A DNA stretch of 64,000 bases from Legionella shakespearei DSM 23087 (GCF_000373765.1 NZ_KB892437.1:1-64000); one strand, 5' to 3'. Shown: positions 9,936 through 18,211, counted from the stretch's first letter. Notes: generated by a model not told the origin, from the sequence alone. Numbers and translations are program-made.

Positions 9936-9970
9936 TTCCCGTATTACGGCTACGCCTAATACGGGCTACA
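9936..9970. repeat. Family F palindrome, copy 2 (short)
   Basis: A single CCCGTATTACGGC...GCCTAATACGGGC unit, with a family C fragment just before it. It opens a 696-bp stretch (9876-10571) that holds only repeats F, A, B and C in a row and no gene. Confidence 0.8.
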
Positions 9971-9991
9971 CTCGCTGACTCTTCTACACAC

Positions 9992-10112
9992 CCCGATCCA
10001 CGTCGTCCTGAGCGCGTCTTTTTGCGCGAAGGATCTCCCGAAAGCGGCATGGTGCCACAGTATTTAGAGATCCTTCGCGCAAAAAGACGCGCTCAGGACG
10101 ACGTAGATCGGG
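9992..10112. repeat. Family A palindromic element, copy 3
   Basis: Nearly perfect copy. Its ends read CCCGATCCACGTCGTCC and the mirror GGACGACGTAGATCGGG. This shows the unit extends a few bases beyond the core arm, with CCCGAT-type termini. Confidence 0.93.
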
Positions 10113-10213
10113 TAATGGCAAAGATGTGAAGCATCAGCTCCCGGCAGCAGTCGCCGTCTCCCAATCACCTCTTAGTTTATAATGCTAAATCAGGCTCTGT
10201 GCCGCAACAAAAA

Positions 10214-10306
10214 TTCCGCTTCCTGACGGTCGCGGCTCGGTTTCCGGTGCACAATGAAGTAGATGCGAACGCACGGAAACCGAGCCGCGACCGTCAGGAA
10301 GCGGAA
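10214..10306. repeat. Family B palindromic element, copy 1
   Basis: Opposed arms TTCCGCTTCCTGACGG then TCGCGGCTCGGTTT, and the reverse complement, around a loop containing GTGCACAATGAAGTAGATG. The flanks (GCAACAAAAA before, CAGTTAGACTGGCA after) are shared with copies 2, 4 and 6, so the unit is longer than the palindrome. Confidence 0.93.
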
Positions 10307-10315
10307 CAGTTAGAC

Positions 10316-10455
10316 TGGCACTTACTTAAGCTGTTTTTGTAGCCCGGTCTGCTTGCAGCCGGGAAAATGCGCTGGTTACACAGCCAAGTTCTAACTAAGT
10401 CTCCATTCCCGGCTGCAAGCAGACCGGGCTACAAAAACATTTTAAGCCAGTGCCA
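10316..10455. repeat. Family C palindromic element, copy 1 (full)
   Basis: The most complete family C copy, 140 bp. The outer inverted ends read TGGCACT...CTTAA, then TGTTTTTGTAGCCCGG; the inner part is CCCGGCTGCAAGCAGACCGG and its mirror. The first bases overlap the conserved flank of family B copy 1, so B and C may have been mobilised or copied together. Confidence 0.88.
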
Positions 10456-10571
10456 TTCAGATCTGGGCGAGTCTACAATTAAATGTTATAAAAATAGCCA
10501 GATGTGCTTTTATAAGTGGCACAATTGAAATATAATAGCTCACAATGATTAATTTATAACGAGTTGCTTTT

Positions 10572-11455
10572 ATGCCTTTAATTGAAGTTGAACATGAAGA
10601 ACCAGATGTTAAGAATAATGCCGGTCTTGTGTTTTCGTTTAAAATGTACTCCGCGCCTACATCTAAATTTGAGTTTGATGGCAGTTTTAATTACCTGACT
10701 AGTGGCAGGCTTATTAAAATCGATACGAGTGAGATTCCCAGGCTTATTTCAGAAGGGGCTATTACCCCATCTAAACAAACAGTCAAAGCTTTAAATTTTA
10801 TACCTGACTTAAAAGTGGATGGATTTGAAGTACATTCACTGCCAGACTCGATTCAAAGTATCTTAAGTAATTATAAAAAAACGATTCAGAATCTTACCGA
10901 AGCCAATTAAGACAGAATTTAAGAGTTGAGATTGAAACACTTTTGTCAGAGTATTTTGGTCTGCCTGCCGTGGCTCTTGATACGGTCTATAGAATTACTG
11001 ATGGCCAAAGCAAAAACCCTTTTAAAGCCTTGCATCTGGTTCATGTAGATTTTCCTGAAGCAGGAATAGATAGAACTTTGCAGGCATTTGAAGGTGAGTG
11101 GTCACCGCGTGCTTTAACCAAAGGCCATGAATATGATGCTGAAAATTTGGAGTTAATGGTAAATATCTGGATGCCTCTGGATACTGTCGTTGCCTCGCCT
11201 CTCACGCTTTGCTCAAGGAGAAAGGTGGATTCAGAGAGATTAGTGGAATATATTGGTGTCAGAAGAGATGAACGTACTTTTTCCGCAGTAGGAATGACTG
11301 CTCCCGCGCACGGAAAAAATGACTCCTGGTTTTTTAAGCCCGGAATGAAAGGAGAATGTTATCTTTTTGATTCCACCAGAGGAATACATTCAGCCACTGA
11401 GTTTCCTGGTGAAACAGAAGTAAGAGAAATAAGGGTAGGGATTTTTAAAAGATAA
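10572..11455 (+). pseudogene. CmcJ/NvfI-type Fe(II)/2OG dioxygenase gene, frameshifted
   Basis: Two ORFs (10572-10910 and an overlapping second frame open to 11455) look like two halves of one gene. The first half has FNYLTSGRL and DLKVDGFEVHSLPDSI. The second has HVD (candidate iron ligands), NIWMPLDTVVASPLTLCS, the YLFDSTRGIHSATEF segment with a distal His, and REIRVGIF. These resemble the start and end of the CmcJ/NvfI/GA4-desaturase-like oxygenases. Restoring one T after the AAT at 10905-10907 joins the frames smoothly (EAN-LRQNLRVEIETLLSEYFG) and gives about 290 residues, the normal family length. It could be a one-base deletion, a sequence error, or a -1 frameshift; no slippery heptamer is evident. 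It is convergent with the RiPP operon. Confidence 0.6.
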
Positions 11456-11495
11456 GCGCACGTAATAGGTCAGGGGGGATCTCCCTGGTAGGGAG

Positions 11496-11646
11496 CACTG
11501 CCATTAGGTTAAAGAGCTCCGCCGTCCCGCGGCTTGTCCGCGGGATCCAGGGATCTAAGTTCGGAGTGAGATTCCTGGATCCCGCGGACAAGCCGCGGGA
11601 CGGCGGAGTATCACTTAAGTTAACTCACGTTAACTTAACGGCAGTG
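11496..11646. mobile_element. Family D MITE, copy 1
   Basis: A 151-bp element with inverted ends CACTGCCATTAGGTTAA and TTAACTTAACGGCAGTG around the palindrome core CCGCGGCTTGTCCGCGG. It is flanked by an 11-bp target duplication: CTGGTAGGGAG at 11485-11495 and CTGGTAGGGTG at 11647-11657, one mismatch. It encodes no transposase. Its right end supplies the last codons and stop of the FAD monooxygenase gene. Confidence 0.85.
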
Positions 11647-13903
11647 CTGGTAGGGTGTGTAAATCGGAACGCTCATGTATCTCAGGTACCGGCTGTTTTC
11701 TATGAAACATGGACAAGCGAACTGTTTCAATAGCTTTTGTTTCGTCCCAGCGCCTGGCATAACACGTCACATATTTTCCTAATTCTTCAGTCATTTCTGA
11801 AACCTCATTGGAACGCCTTCTGAGCACTTCATCATAGTCCTGTAACGTAATCCTTTGAGGCTTGCTCATCAGATGCGCAATCAGTTCCGCGGTAAACAGG
11901 GCATCGTTAATCCCATGGCTGATATGAAAGAAGGGGCGTCTGAATGCATCACCCAAAAGTAAAAATATTTTGCCAGAGGGTGTTTGTACGTAGGCTTTAT
12001 TTGCACAGGTAATCTGGGTGTTAAAAAGGAAAAATTTCACCTGATCTTTATTGGGGCCACTTTTTTTACTTGGGGTAGTGCAAACCACTTCAAATTCATC
12101 TGGATTGAACCCGTGTTGTGACAGCCTTTCGAACAGACCAGTCTCTATGTATTTGATGATTTCGACGATAGCATCTTCACGCTTGGTAGTCGGTTTCTTT
12201 AAGTGTTCGTATAAAGATTGAGGAAGTTCAATCCCGGCGTTAAATTTTGCTTTAGTCACTTCCTGATTGGTATAGCTGTGAGCAAACATAAGGTAATAAA
12301 GACAATAAGCAAAGGGTGGTTCATCGTCTGTGGTCTTTGCTCCTGGCAGGGCTATAAACTGAATGAAAGGAAATTTAAAGGGTTTGCCATCTTTACGCCT
12401 CAATTCCGCATAGAGTGATGCATTTCGCCAGTTTCTTGGGGTGTAAATAGTGTGATGTGCATCACTTTCTGTCAGATATTCAATAGTACTTTGATCTTTT
12501 CTGCTTAACACATCTGCCAAATAATGATTCGAACCATCCGCACCAATCACCATGTCAAAAGAAAATTCTTTCCAAAGATGGTCTGGCTTATAATCAGGCT
12601 CAGCAACCAGGCGTCCGGCATCAAGTGAAACTTCTGCTATACGATGCTTGCGAAGAAAGCTCACTTTCACACCAGGTGATGTCATTCTTTTTTCTAACTG
12701 GGCATGCAAAAAGCGCTCAATGTCTTTTATACCTATTCCCCAACTTTTTTGCATATAGGTTAAGAACTTTTCATCAGCTTTGGTTTTTTCCCCAATCAGT
12801 AATGATTTTAAATATTCTCTTGAACCTTTAGTCAGATAAACAATCTGTGGCCTAAGGTATGCCGCATCACGTTTATCGACCAACATAACAGAATAACCTA
12901 AATCCACCAGTTCAATAGCAGTAGCAAGACCGGATGGTCCCATACCTGAAATGATCACATCATAGTGATTTAATTTAAGCTTTAATTCTGCTTCGCCGGT
13001 CGAAATTCCACCGGTAAATGTATAATCTGCAGTAACAAAATGGTCTTCATTTATTTTCGGATCGTAGACAAATTGAATTTGGGTAGCCAGTGATTCATTA
13101 AGAATAAAATACTGTTCCCCAATATAAGATATAGCATTTACCAATGCTTTAGGTGGTGTACGATAATGACCACTGCGGTTGTCTATTTTACGTATTTTCC
13201 CCTGCTCAACCACAAACTTTCCAGCAAAGTACAAGGGAGCAGCCGCTGTAAAGCTGGAATGATAAAATGCACATTCTTTTGTTGAGCCGGCAAAGAGATC
13301 CCCATTCGGGGTAATCACAATAATAGAACTTCCTGACTCTCCGTGACCGCGGTATCGTCCCGTGTCGAAAGGTGTTAACTCATAAGTACCACCCTGCGGG
13401 GAGCGAGAAAAAGACAATCTTTTTATTAATCCATCACCGGCTCGTACTATTCTGTAAGTTTCCCTTTCCTCTGGTTTGTCGAGATAAACCACATTATCAG
13501 CCTTATCAGCAACCACTTCTTCTTCAGGTACTCTCAGGAGCAGTTCTTCTGGCAGATCGGATCTTTTTTGCCATGGCATGAAATCGGGTATGGCCATTTT
13601 GCATTGTGTGCGTAATGCCATTTGCTTTTTTATATACTCTGGATCATTGCTGCCTATAATAGCCATTACCATTGCTTCTGCACGATGCGCCAAATCATCA
13701 AGTAAAACTTTTTGTTCTGGCTCAGTCCCTTCCTCCAGAAGGTATTTGCATTGAAGCAAGAGCTGATAAAAGCAATCCAGGCGTTCATGGATGAGATTTG
13801 CCGCCATTAACTTTTCGATTATTTGCCTGATGATTTCATCATTAATGACTTCGCCGTCTTTGTAAGATATGGAAATAATCTTCATCTCGTTCTCTGGCTT
13901 CAT
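11630..13903 (-). CDS. Large FAD-dependent monooxygenase of the RiPP operon
   Basis: A 757-residue protein. The C-terminal part (from about 305) is a flavin monooxygenase of the aromatic-hydroxylase/halogenase-like class: dinucleotide motif GMGPSGLATAIEL near 315, an MVIGADGSNHYLAD stretch (the GD-type motif) and LLLGDAFRRPFFHISHGIND (FAD ribityl-binding GD motif). The first 300 residues are a separate part with ITPNGDLFAGSTKECAFYHS and FAGKFVVEQGKIRKIDNRSG, reminiscent of the HHSSFLAGGPV-type segments seen in other bacterial proteins. It begins 20 bases after the YcaO gene with an AGAGAG ribosome-binding site and is the last gene of the operon. It probably oxidises the peptide product or a partner, but that is inference. 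The last four residues and the stop come from an inserted MITE. Confidence 0.75.
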   Translation of the reverse strand: MKPENEMKIISISYKDGEVINDEIIRQIIEKLMAANLIHERLDCFYQLLLQCKYLLEEGTEPEQKVLLDDLAHRAEAMVMAIIGSNDPEYIKKQMALRTQCKMAIPDFMPWQKRSDLPEELLLRVPEEEVVADKADNVVYLDKPEERETYRIVRAGDGLIKRLSFSRSPQGGTYELTPFDTGRYRGHGESGSSIIVITPNGDLFAGSTKECAFYHSSFTAAAPLYFAGKFVVEQGKIRKIDNRSGHYRTPPKALVNAISYIGEQYFILNESLATQIQFVYDPKINEDHFVTADYTFTGGISTGEAELKLKLNHYDVIISGMGPSGLATAIELVDLGYSVMLVDKRDAAYLRPQIVYLTKGSREYLKSLLIGEKTKADEKFLTYMQKSWGIGIKDIERFLHAQLEKRMTSPGVKVSFLRKHRIAEVSLDAGRLVAEPDYKPDHLWKEFSFDMVIGADGSNHYLADVLSRKDQSTIEYLTESDAHHTIYTPRNWRNASLYAELRRKDGKPFKFPFIQFIALPGAKTTDDEPPFAYCLYYLMFAHSYTNQEVTKAKFNAGIELPQSLYEHLKKPTTKREDAIVEIIKYIETGLFERLSQHGFNPDEFEVVCTTPSKKSGPNKDQVKFFLFNTQITCANKAYVQTPSGKIFLLLGDAFRRPFFHISHGINDALFTAELIAHLMSKPQRITLQDYDEVLRRRSNEVSEMTEELGKYVTCYARRWDETKAIETVRLSMFHRKQPVPEIHERSDLHTLPALPLS

Positions 13904-13923
13904 AAATCTCTCTCTTTTCAGGA

Positions 13924-15294
13924 TTAAGGGTAGGGATGTGGATCGGGAAACAACCTGGAACCATAGTCTTTAAAACGGGGATTGCCCAAGGGCGGGGTGC
14001 TTGGCAAGCACAAAGTCAGTAAATCAGGCGACCATACTCTCGGAACCTTGAGTCCAAAATTCTGGACTTCAGACGAGGTGAGATCCACGTAATATAATTG
14101 TTTGTCATTTTCTCTAAATGCAGAAATTAGATAACGTAATTGTCCGTCAATGTTATTAAACATCAGGTCTTCACTTAGTGAAGATGCCTGAACAGCTTCT
14201 GCGTTTAAAAAGTTTCTTGCAATAGCGTCTTTACCCTTTCCAAGTGAGTAATAAGTGATGTTGGCATTAAGATCAAACATCTGTTCTGTACAAAACTCAT
14301 CTTGCTCATCAACAGACTCAGACATGTATTGCCGTTTGTAAATCAACATTCTTGCCAAATTAACAATGCTATACCCTTCAAGATACGCTTTAAACATAGC
14401 CTGTTCGAGTGATAATTCAATCCCCAGGCCAATAGATACATAAGGAGGGCCCTGATCGTGATCCCGATACCACAAACAGGCAACACTAAAGCCAGGCATA
14501 TCCGGATTAGGTAATAAATAAAACTTTTGCTTAAAGGCGCTTTTCCTGGCGTGTTTTGACATGAATTTTGCCAAATGTGATGTTCTGTCATCGAGTTTAA
14601 TTTCATAGCAGGGTGAGTCGGTGTACCAGTGCCCCATGGTGGAATCCAGTTGTATCAGTTCCAGGATGGCGCTATTTAATGCTAATTTGTAATTAATATG
14701 GGCAGCAGTTCCTGTTGAAGCGGCTGAGTTGACTAATAACTCCTGAGGCTGGCAATTATATCCAACAAAAAGAAGCTGGGCAGGGCACCATGCCGGTTCA
14801 TTATCAAGCATAGAGGAAAGCTTGATCCACTGAATACTATCATCCTGATTGAATCGTTTGAAAATAAATTCAGGATCATCATATTGGTTGTCTGAAAATT
14901 GTGAAAAGAAACGTTCACTGACAACTTGCTCACCTTTTTTTACCAGTTCCGCATAGGAACAAAAACGTGTTGGATAATTTTGGCTGGCAGTACTCCAGGC
15001 CATCAATTGACAGTAGCGTTCGATTGTTTCAGCTAAAGACTTAATAAGGGTTTCATTACTACCCGTTCCTATACCACCGACATGATATCCACCTCTACCC
15101 GGATCTGGACGATTAAGCAAATGATGCACACCAGTCAGATATACACCTGAGGTAATAATATTGGGGTCGGCGCTATTAGGGGAGAGAAAACCAATATCCA
15201 CGCCTATCCCGCAAAGTTTACCGATTAATTGATTAAGTAATCTGTGGGTCTGATAGCGAATTCCTGTGCCTTTTTGTAAGTGAGAAATATTCAT
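13924..15294 (-). CDS. YcaO-domain cyclodehydratase
   Basis: A 456-residue YcaO protein, the ATP-using half of a split cyclodehydratase that turns Cys, Ser and Thr of a peptide into azolines. The first ATP/Mg motif is SLAETIERYC. A second acidic helix is NSAILELIQLD and the third is AMFKAYLEGYS. The protein ends PDPHPYP, the PxPxP tail typical of azoline-forming YcaO enzymes, and this separates it from thioamide or amidine types. It starts only 2 bases after the E1-like gene stops, which implies translational coupling and a working complex. With the SagB-like enzyme it should give azoles. Confidence 0.88.
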   Translation of the reverse strand: MNISHLQKGTGIRYQTHRLLNQLIGKLCGIGVDIGFLSPNSADPNIITSGVYLTGVHHLLNRPDPGRGGYHVGGIGTGSNETLIKSLAETIERYCQLMAWSTASQNYPTRFCSYAELVKKGEQVVSERFFSQFSDNQYDDPEFIFKRFNQDDSIQWIKLSSMLDNEPAWCPAQLLFVGYNCQPQELLVNSAASTGTAAHINYKLALNSAILELIQLDSTMGHWYTDSPCYEIKLDDRTSHLAKFMSKHARKSAFKQKFYLLPNPDMPGFSVACLWYRDHDQGPPYVSIGLGIELSLEQAMFKAYLEGYSIVNLARMLIYKRQYMSESVDEQDEFCTEQMFDLNANITYYSLGKGKDAIARNFLNAEAVQASSLSEDLMFNNIDGQLRYLISAFRENDKQLYYVDLTSSEVQNFGLKVPRVWSPDLLTLCLPSTPPLGNPRFKDYGSRLFPDPHPYP

Positions 15295-15296
15295 AG

Positions 15297-16334
15297 CTAC
15301 TCATCCTGCAATAAAGCTTGCACATCAAAATACAATTGCTGGTTGTCACGATGATGCACTGAGCCACAGGTGTCACAACTGGCTAAAGGTTGAACTTCAT
15401 TGTATTTGAATTCCATGGTCGGTATATATATCGAAAACACTTTCCGCTGAGTAAATGTTGTACCCAATATAGAAAAATTCAGTATTTCCTGAGACGCATA
15501 ACTGGCAGCGATATGGCTTATCACCTTATGCAATGGCATAGCAGGAAGAAGTACATTTCCGTTTGCAATGGCCTTTTTATAGCTTAAATAATTTTCTTTG
15601 TATTTAAGATTCATTAAAGCACGCTGTTCAAAACAGTCGTAACAGGGAGAACCCTGAGGTGTAATGGTTGGTCCAATAAACAAATAGGGTCCATCAATAC
15701 TCACAGGAAGCCAGGTTACTTTGAGTTTGCGGCAAATAATATTGAAATAATGTGCTCGAACAGGGTTCATGCGATCCTGGGCGTACAGAACATACTTACC
15801 CGATAAATCAGAAAACAAAGAACAGGTTTTTTCTATTGCAAAAGCATCAAAGAAATCATTTTCACTTAATGACGCCAGTGTTTCCGTCATGCTTTTTGGT
15901 GCATTGGATATGCTGAGAACTTCTGCAGCCAATTCATCTTTCAATATATAAGAAACAGCCTTGGTTATTTCATTATCACCAAAAAGAACAATATCTTTTA
16001 GTACTTTATTGGAGGAAGAATAACGGTTCAAAGTGCTATTGTATAAAGAGGAGTAATAATCAAGCAGCGATTCGGAGCCATCGGCTAAAAGATCAAGCTG
16101 AGCCAGCTCATCGATTAATCCGCAGATTTGTTCGGGTGATGTATCAGTAGCATCGGCTATCTCATCAACCGAAGACTTGCCATCAAACAAGGCAATCACT
16201 TTGGATAAAAGCCCGGTATTCTCATCATCGTTCAGATAATGTGAACGGGACTCAAGACAACAATCGCGGATTTCGATGTGATTGGCATCATGGAAGATAA
16301 CTGAAAATTGTGACTTTATTTTAGGATAGTACAT
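15297..16334 (-). CDS. E1-like partner of the YcaO cyclodehydratase (SagC/TOMM type)
   Basis: A protein of about 345 residues related to the ThiF/E1-like proteins that bind the leader peptide and present the substrate to YcaO. The N-terminal third, including ALFDGKSSVDEIADATDTSP, resembles the winged-helix leader-binding part. The C-terminal half has two Cys pairs, SPCYDC and SCDTCG, which form the zinc tetracysteine common in these proteins. No ATP-binding E1 site is obvious, as usual. The start is uncertain: the ATG at 16334 gives a family-like N-terminus, while an in-frame TTG at 16352 would add six residues. It lies between the SagB and YcaO genes. Confidence 0.8.
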   Translation of the reverse strand: MYYPKIKSQFSVIFHDANHIEIRDCCLESRSHYLNDDENTGLLSKVIALFDGKSSVDEIADATDTSPEQICGLIDELAQLDLLADGSESLLDYYSSLYNSTLNRYSSSNKVLKDIVLFGDNEITKAVSYILKDELAAEVLSISNAPKSMTETLASLSENDFFDAFAIEKTCSLFSDLSGKYVLYAQDRMNPVRAHYFNIICRKLKVTWLPVSIDGPYLFIGPTITPQGSPCYDCFEQRALMNLKYKENYLSYKKAIANGNVLLPAMPLHKVISHIAASYASQEILNFSILGTTFTQRKVFSIYIPTMEFKYNEVQPLASCDTCGSVHHRDNQQLYFDVQALLQDE

Positions 16335-16465
16335 CTTATTCTCTGGTTCCAAGGTAACTGTATACTCTGTAGCAAGAAAGAAGCATCATTTTTGTTTCTT
16401 ACCTGCGCTTCAATTTGATTCGTTTCCATAACTCAATCCTGAGACAGGCATTTCATCCTTGAAAT

Positions 16466-17392
16466 TCAAGCTTTACCTACTACAACTGCATGTAAAAAAG
16501 TTTGATATAAACCATCTATTTTCAGGATTTCATGAAGTTCCTCATCATAAAAACCACCGGCATCAACACTCGCTAACCCTTGAGCTACTGCGGCCAGATG
16601 AATATTCTGTGACATTGAACCACATTCCTGAAGAATAAAACGCAAACCTCTGGGGCCATACTTGCGCATGGAACGCCAGGGATTAGCTATCATAATCAAA
16701 AGTAAATTGGCTTTGACATAGGAGTTGGCGTCCGCTGAATTCACATGAGCATCGCGAAACAAACGAGCCGCTATATCAGCATCCTGTTCGGGGATTAAGG
16801 TATTCGCCAGCGGATCATACCCATACACGCCATTATTTATATGTTCAATGTTTTGGGTGGCAACATATAAATCTATGGGATAAAGAGCACCAGCACTTGC
16901 CGCTGCTCTGAAGTGTAATTCTACCTCAACACCATTGTTCAGCGTTGAATCACCAGTGCCTGTTATGCCCGCGGCAACTTGTATGATTTGAGCCATTTCT
17001 TTAAATGAAAGGAGTTCTGCTCTAAAATTGCGGCTACTACGTCTGTTTAATATCACCTGGTCTAAAGACATTCCCAGTTGCATTGACTCAACTGGCGGTA
17101 ATTGTATCGCTAGCTCGGTTGCGTGAGTTCTTTTGCCTATTTGTGACAGAGTGCAAATGCCAGCATCATCCAGATAAATTTCATTTGTATTCAATTGTTC
17201 GGCATCATGACGATGAAAAATTGATGACTTAAGAAAATCAAAAGCATATTGCGGATTTTTTTGTTCAGTGAAGCGATAGGTATTTGTTTTAAAACCAACG
17301 GTCATTGACGTATCGCGGTAATCGTACGTATTACCCCAGACAGAACGATTGATGATTTCCTTTAATTGCACTGTTTTATTGGTTGGCTTCAT
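16466..17392 (-). CDS. SagB-type FMN dehydrogenase (azoline oxidase)
   Basis: A 308-residue nitroreductase-fold protein of the SagB/McbC group, which oxidises thiazolines and oxazolines to thiazoles and oxazoles with FMN. Visible features are NRRSSRNF (FMN phosphate contact), the hallmark SAGALYPIDLYVATQN, NNGVYGYDP and the late LLLIMIANPWRSMRKYGPRG and HLAAVAQGLASVDAGGFYDE stretches. It follows the precursor gene by about 90 bases that can fold into competing hairpins. Its presence predicts a product with at least some full azole rings. Confidence 0.85.
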   Translation of the reverse strand: MKPTNKTVQLKEIINRSVWGNTYDYRDTSMTVGFKTNTYRFTEQKNPQYAFDFLKSSIFHRHDAEQLNTNEIYLDDAGICTLSQIGKRTHATELAIQLPPVESMQLGMSLDQVILNRRSSRNFRAELLSFKEMAQIIQVAAGITGTGDSTLNNGVEVELHFRAAASAGALYPIDLYVATQNIEHINNGVYGYDPLANTLIPEQDADIAARLFRDAHVNSADANSYVKANLLLIMIANPWRSMRKYGPRGLRFILQECGSMSQNIHLAAVAQGLASVDAGGFYDEELHEILKIDGLYQTFLHAVVVGKA

Positions 17393-17483
17393 AGTAAGGC
17401 TTAAAACCTGAACGTAAAAGATGAGTTAACTGAGCTGCATCAGATTAAAACAATCAGTTGCAGCTCATGAGCTGCTGTTCTAA

Positions 17484-17654
17484 TTATTTATTTTTAGATG
17501 TTTTTCTGGAAACAGAGATACTGCAGGTTGAAGCGCCAGGCATAATCATGCTTTTGTTCAGGCTATCCTGACCAGCCAGGTGACGCGCTGTATCACGATT
17601 TTCTACAGAAGTTTCCTTTTTGATGTTCCAGGATTTGATGATACGATTGTTCAT
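17484..17654 (-). CDS. LAP/TOMM precursor peptide, 56 residues
   Basis: A small gene read on the minus strand, starting MNNRIIKSWNIKKETS and ending SRKTSKNK. A strong AAGGAG ribosome-binding site lies 6-7 bases before the ATG at 17654. The first 41 residues are charged and leader-like. The last 15 begin with STCSISVS and contain one Cys, five Ser and two Thr (residues 42-53), a plausible core for heterocyclisation. A likely leader/core junction is near PGA (39-41), but no protease site is certain. It is the first gene after a good promoter and directly precedes the modifying enzymes, the usual place for a RiPP precursor. It is too short for many gene callers. Confidence 0.75.
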   Translation of the reverse strand: MNNRIIKSWNIKKETSVENRDTARHLAGQDSLNKSMIMPGASTCSISVSRKTSKNK

Positions 17655-17690
17655 AATATTACTCCTTAAATTTATTGAATCGCCGCGGTC

Positions 17691-17718
17691 ATTATATCTG
17701 GCTTTTTTATAAGATCAA
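17691..17718 (-). promoter_or_regulatory. Promoter of the RiPP operon
   Basis: On the minus strand, -35 TTGATC and a perfect -10 TATAAT are separated by 16 bases. The -10 lies 36 bases before the precursor start codon. It sits in the 79-bp gap after the Mth938-like gene, so the RiPP operon can be transcribed on its own. Confidence 0.7.
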
Positions 17719-17733
17719 TTAAAAAACTTCTTG

Positions 17734-18099
17734 TTAAAAAATAAATCCCGCAACTACTGATCGCATCTCAGCAAGCAAGACATTATAGGTACGGCAAGCC
17801 GCACCTATAGACATGCATTCAATGCCTATCCGTTGCCGGGATAATTGGCTGATTATCTCATAAGGCGGAAATTTTCCTGTGTTTTCATGACCAATAATGA
17901 TTAATTCCGGCTTGCATTGCAGTAACAGCTTAAGATATTCATCATCGATTTCCTGAATATTTTTTATTGCCAAATCAGCGATAATTTCCTCTCTGGAAAC
18001 AATTAAACTGTTTTCATAAACTGTGGAATTGATTTGAATCTGTTTCTCATCATATGCCTGAACCGCGTGTTGTTCTGCTGCTTCTAAATTGATATTCAT
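17734..18099 (-). CDS. Mth938-like domain protein (DUF498 family)
   Basis: A 121-residue protein of the Mth938/NDUFAF3-like fold. The diagnostic part is PELIIIGHENTGKFPPYEII, followed by a GIECMSIGAACRTYNVL segment close to the family signature. No enzyme activity is established for bacterial members. It runs in the same direction as the RiPP operon and lies just upstream, but this is a widespread gene and the operon has its own promoter, so a shared role is unlikely. It is divergent from alaC. Confidence 0.8.
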   Translation of the reverse strand: MNINLEAAEQHAVQAYDEKQIQINSTVYENSLIVSREEIIADLAIKNIQEIDDEYLKLLLQCKPELIIIGHENTGKFPPYEIISQLSRQRIGIECMSIGAACRTYNVLLAEMRSVVAGFIF

Positions 18100-18211
18100 G
18101 ATTTGGATACTTTATTGTGAAAGTTGTTATTTCTTCATTCAAAACAGTAGAAATGGCAACAGCCTCTAAGTTAGAATGCAATAATCAGCGTATATTACAG
18201 AGGTCAATATT

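Noticed and set aside
10943-11455. Independent 170-residue gene starting with TTG
   Set aside because: No ribosome-binding site fits, and the frame continues upstream to match the missing middle of the preceding ORF; better explained as the second half of a frameshifted gene.
16316-16429. 37-codon ORF on the minus strand between the SagB and E1-like genes (starts METNQIEAQV), possible second precursor
   Set aside because: It overlaps the E1-like gene in another frame, its end is dictated by that gene, and it has only one Cys and no leader/core layout. Kept only as a possible coupling ORF.
17734-18099. Mth938-like protein as a member of the RiPP operon
   Set aside because: It is a widespread gene of a known family, and a complete promoter separates it from the precursor.
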